Both the position numbers and the translations under genes were made by a program. DNA of 64,000 nt from Neobacillus cucumis (lineage in GTDB: Bacteria > Bacillota > Bacilli > Bacillales_B > DSM-18226). Below the pieces are notes generated by a model. It was not told the origin of the DNA and did no database searches. It saw nothing but the letters and a program-made list of their open reading frames with translations. Of this stretch, positions 62,186 to 64,000 are shown in pieces. Each line of letters starts with the position of its first letter. The stretch's first letter is position 1. The stretch covers positions 62,001 to 126,000 of the forward strand of contig NZ_JAEHGC010000013.1 in NCBI RefSeq assembly GCF_016107705.1, read 5' to 3'.

Positions 62186-63379
62186 TTAGTTTTCCTCCTT
62201 TTTATAGGCCACTTTTCCTCGGCAAATCGTCATATAAACTTCCAACTGTTCATCCAATATCACGATGTCTGCATCTTTCCCTGCAGCAATACTTCCTTTT
62301 CGATCATAAATATTTAGTTGCTTAGCCGGGTTTACTGAAGTCATTTCGATGGCGTCTTCAAGTGAACATCCTGTAAATGTAAGAATATTTTTCACAGCAT
62401 CCCCGAGCCTTAAAATACTTCCCGCCAGTGTCCCATCATCAAGAAATGCTTTACCATCCCGAACATTTACCTGCTGACCTCCAAGATCATATTGACCGTT
62501 CTTCAAACATTTTGCCCGCATTGAGTCTGTGATTAAAATTAACCCTTCTTTGCGTTTTAGTTTGTAAGCCAGTTCAATCATTTCTGGGCGGACATGGACT
62601 CCATCTACAATCATTTCAGCAATTAGTTCATCCCGTAAAAGGACAGCTCCCGCCACACCCGGCTCGCGGTGGTGCAGCCCGCGCATTTGATTAAAAAGAT
62701 GGGTGACGTGATTGGCACCTGCATCAATGGCGTTGATAACTTCCTCGTATGCCGCATCCGTATGACCAATCGAAGCAATCACCCCATTTTCCTTAAGATA
62801 ACGAATCAGCTCTATACCACCGGGACGTTCAGGTGCTATCGTTACAAGTTTAATATTCCCCTTTGAAAGGTTCTGCCATTTCTTAAATAAAGAAAGATTC
62901 GGATCAATAATATGCTCAATCGGCTGCGCACCCGCCCTTTTTTTATTGACAAAGGGCCCTTCAAGATGAATCCCCAGAATTTCAGCATTTCCTTGGGTCG
63001 ATTGTGTTTCAATAAAATTCCCCGCATTGATTAATGCGTTTTCTATTTCCGTTTTTTCCTGTGTCATGGTAGTAGCTAAAAAGCTGGTCGTGCCTTCTTT
63101 TGGAAGGGCTGCCGTCATATTCTCCATAGCTTCAGGTGTAGCATCCATCACATCGGCGCCATTAACTCCATGTATATGAACATCAATAAAACCGGGGATG
63201 GCTTTATATTGCGATGAAATTTCAATCATTTCATATTCTTCTACATTTTTAAGCTCATCTGTTAATCCCAGTTCCACTATTTTTTGATCTTTAATTTTTA
63301 AATAACCATTTTGAATAATCTTGTCTTCTGTATAAATTTGAATACCCTTTAGTAAAATATGATTAACTTTTGCAGGCAT
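62186..63379 (-). CDS. nagA: N-acetylglucosamine-6-phosphate deacetylase
   Basis: The 397-residue amidohydrolase removes acetate from GlcNAc 6-phosphate. Visible motifs are GFIDVHIHGVNGADVMDA (metal HxH), LGIHLEGPFVNKKRAGAQ, SIGHTDA, HLFNQMRGLHHREPG and ILITDSMRAKC. The frame opens at 63397 with TTG; the AAAGGGG spacing supports the ATG at 63379. It is first in nagA-nagB-nagR and divergent from the PTS gene. Confidence 0.94.
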   Translation of the reverse strand: MPAKVNHILLKGIQIYTEDKIIQNGYLKIKDQKIVELGLTDELKNVEEYEMIEISSQYKAIPGFIDVHIHGVNGADVMDATPEAMENMTAALPKEGTTSFLATTMTQEKTEIENALINAGNFIETQSTQGNAEILGIHLEGPFVNKKRAGAQPIEHIIDPNLSLFKKWQNLSKGNIKLVTIAPERPGGIELIRYLKENGVIASIGHTDAAYEEVINAIDAGANHVTHLFNQMRGLHHREPGVAGAVLLRDELIAEMIVDGVHVRPEMIELAYKLKRKEGLILITDSMRAKCLKNGQYDLGGQQVNVRDGKAFLDDGTLAGSILRLGDAVKNILTFTGCSLEDAIEMTSVNPAKQLNIYDRKGSIAAGKDADIVILDEQLEVYMTICRGKVAYKKEEN

Positions 63380-63427
63380 CTTCATTACCCCTTTCAAGAT
63401 ACTTTCATATTAGCACCATTAACTTAT

Positions 63428-63443
63428 AGTTGTCTATACCAAT
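63428..63443. promoter_or_regulatory. dre operator for NagR, nagA side
   Basis: AGTTGTCTATACCAAT is the reverse complement of the dre sequence ATTGGTATAGACAACT bound by NagR in B. subtilis (recalled). It lies about 50 bp before nagA. Confidence 0.75.
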
Positions 63444-63536
63444 TAACCATACTCTATTATTAACTCATAATAAATCAATGTTTTCGTCCTTATTATTAAA
63501 GAATTTGGTAATAAATTATTCCCTTTTAATTTTAAA

Positions 63537-63558
63537 ATTGGTATAGACATCTATAATT
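63537..63558. promoter_or_regulatory. dre operator for NagR, nagP side
   Basis: ATTGGTATAGACA followed by TCTATAATT gives an imperfect palindrome matching the dre half site, upstream of the PTS gene. Confidence 0.65.
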
Positions 63559-63584
63559 ATCGAGTGTTATGATAGCAATGCAAT

Positions 63585-63598
63585 AAAAAGCGCTTTCA
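63585..63598 (+). promoter_or_regulatory. cre site for CcpA
   Basis: AAAAAGCGCTTTCA differs little from the ideal TGAAAGCGCTTTCA. It lies downstream of the dre site and before the PTS start codon, a roadblock position. Confidence 0.65.
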
Positions 63599-63633
63599 CA
63601 AATAACTTCTTAAAACAAAGGAGAGAAACAGAT

Positions 63634-64000
63634 ATGTTAGGATTTTTACAAAGAATCGGAAAAGCATTAATGCTTCCAATTGCGGTGCTCCCAGCTGCCG
63701 GATTATTACTCCGATTTGGACAGCCTGATCTATTGAACATCCCTTTTATCGCAAATGCTGGAAATGCTATTTTCGCAAATTTAGCATTGATTTTTGCCAT
63801 TGGGGTGGCGATGGGTTTTGCCAAAGATAACAATGGTGCAGCCGCATTAGCAGGTGCTATTGGTTATTTAGTATTAACAGAAGGTACAAAAGCAATTGAT
63901 AAAAATATAAATATGGGGGTTCTCGGCGGGATTTTAACCGGGATTATTGCAGGGCTTCTTTATAATCGTTTCCGTGATGTAAAGCTGCCGGAATGGTTAG
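63634..64000 (+). CDS. nagP: PTS N-acetylglucosamine-type permease (EIIC part), 3' end missing
   Basis: The first 122 residues of a PTS glucose/GlcNAc-family EIIC are visible before the window ends: MLGFLQRIGKALMLPIAVLP, AAGLLLRFGQPDLLNIPFIA and FAIGVAMGFAKDNNGAAALAG. It imports and phosphorylates its sugar. The divergent nagA-nagB-nagR operon, dre sites and cre site make N-acetylglucosamine the likely sugar. AAAGGAGAG precedes the ATG. Confidence 0.88.
   Translation, partial: MLGFLQRIGKALMLPIAVLPAAGLLLRFGQPDLLNIPFIANAGNAIFANLALIFAIGVAMGFAKDNNGAAALAGAIGYLVLTEGTKAIDKNINMGVLGGILTGIIAGLLYNRFRDVKLPEWL

Overview
The window reads as a chromosomal segment of a low-GC, spore-forming Gram-positive of the family Bacillaceae (Bacillus/Neobacillus-like; inference). 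The reasons are AT-rich DNA, strong AAGGAGG-type ribosome sites with ATG, GTG and TTG starts, many intrinsic terminators, spoVR, and local gene order (yhcT, yhcU, pgcA, yhdB, spoVR) that I recall from Bacillus subtilis. There are no rRNA or tRNA genes, no CRISPR array and no intact insertion sequence that I can see.

Layout. 1-15.7 kb is mostly housekeeping: the end of alanine dehydrogenase, a secreted DUF4015 protein, spoVR, an M14 peptidase, yhdB, an SDR, pgcA, an inverted pair of about 130-bp palindromic repeats, yhcU, a pseudouridine synthase, a GlsB-type membrane protein, a pirin, a DUF47-Pit phosphate uptake pair, a POT peptide transporter and a short YitT protein. 15.8-32.6 kb holds an RND efflux pump, a five-gene probable exopolysaccharide operon (DUF3189, lone receiver, HEAT protein, processive GT2, TIM-barrel glycosidase), deoC, an MMPL transporter, a cupin, a truncated CpdB-like esterase and an ArsB/NhaD-type transporter.

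32.6-57.6 kb is the most interesting part. A nine-gene minus-strand operon encodes a LarA-family nickel hydroxyacid racemase/epimerase, a YjmF-like D-mannonate oxidoreductase, the cofactor proteins LarE, LarB, LarC1 and LarC2, a nickel permease, an RpiR regulator and gluconokinase. A second operon encodes glucuronate isomerase, beta-glucuronidase and decarboxylating 6-phosphogluconate dehydrogenase, and two near-identical GPH symporters follow. No mannonate dehydratase (UxuA), KDG kinase or KDPG aldolase is present. The inferred route is: beta-glucuronide, glucuronate, fructuronate, mannonate, gluconate (nickel-dependent C2 epimerisation), 6-phosphogluconate, ribulose 5-phosphate. All four catabolic promoters share one layout: TTGACG, a 17-18 bp spacer, a -10, then a ROK/XylR-type palindrome. 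Two ROK repressor genes lie divergently beside two of these sites. Between them sits an AraC-led cassette of two Gfo/Idh/MocA oxidoreductases and two xylose-isomerase-like TIM barrels, a gene set typical of 3-keto-glycoside cleavage.

57.6-64 kb holds a 41-codon ORF with a forespore-like promoter, a membrane diguanylate cyclase, a KinB-like histidine kinase, and the nagA-nagB-nagR operon divergent from a PTS GlcNAc permease that runs off the end, with NagR (dre) and CcpA (cre) sites between them.
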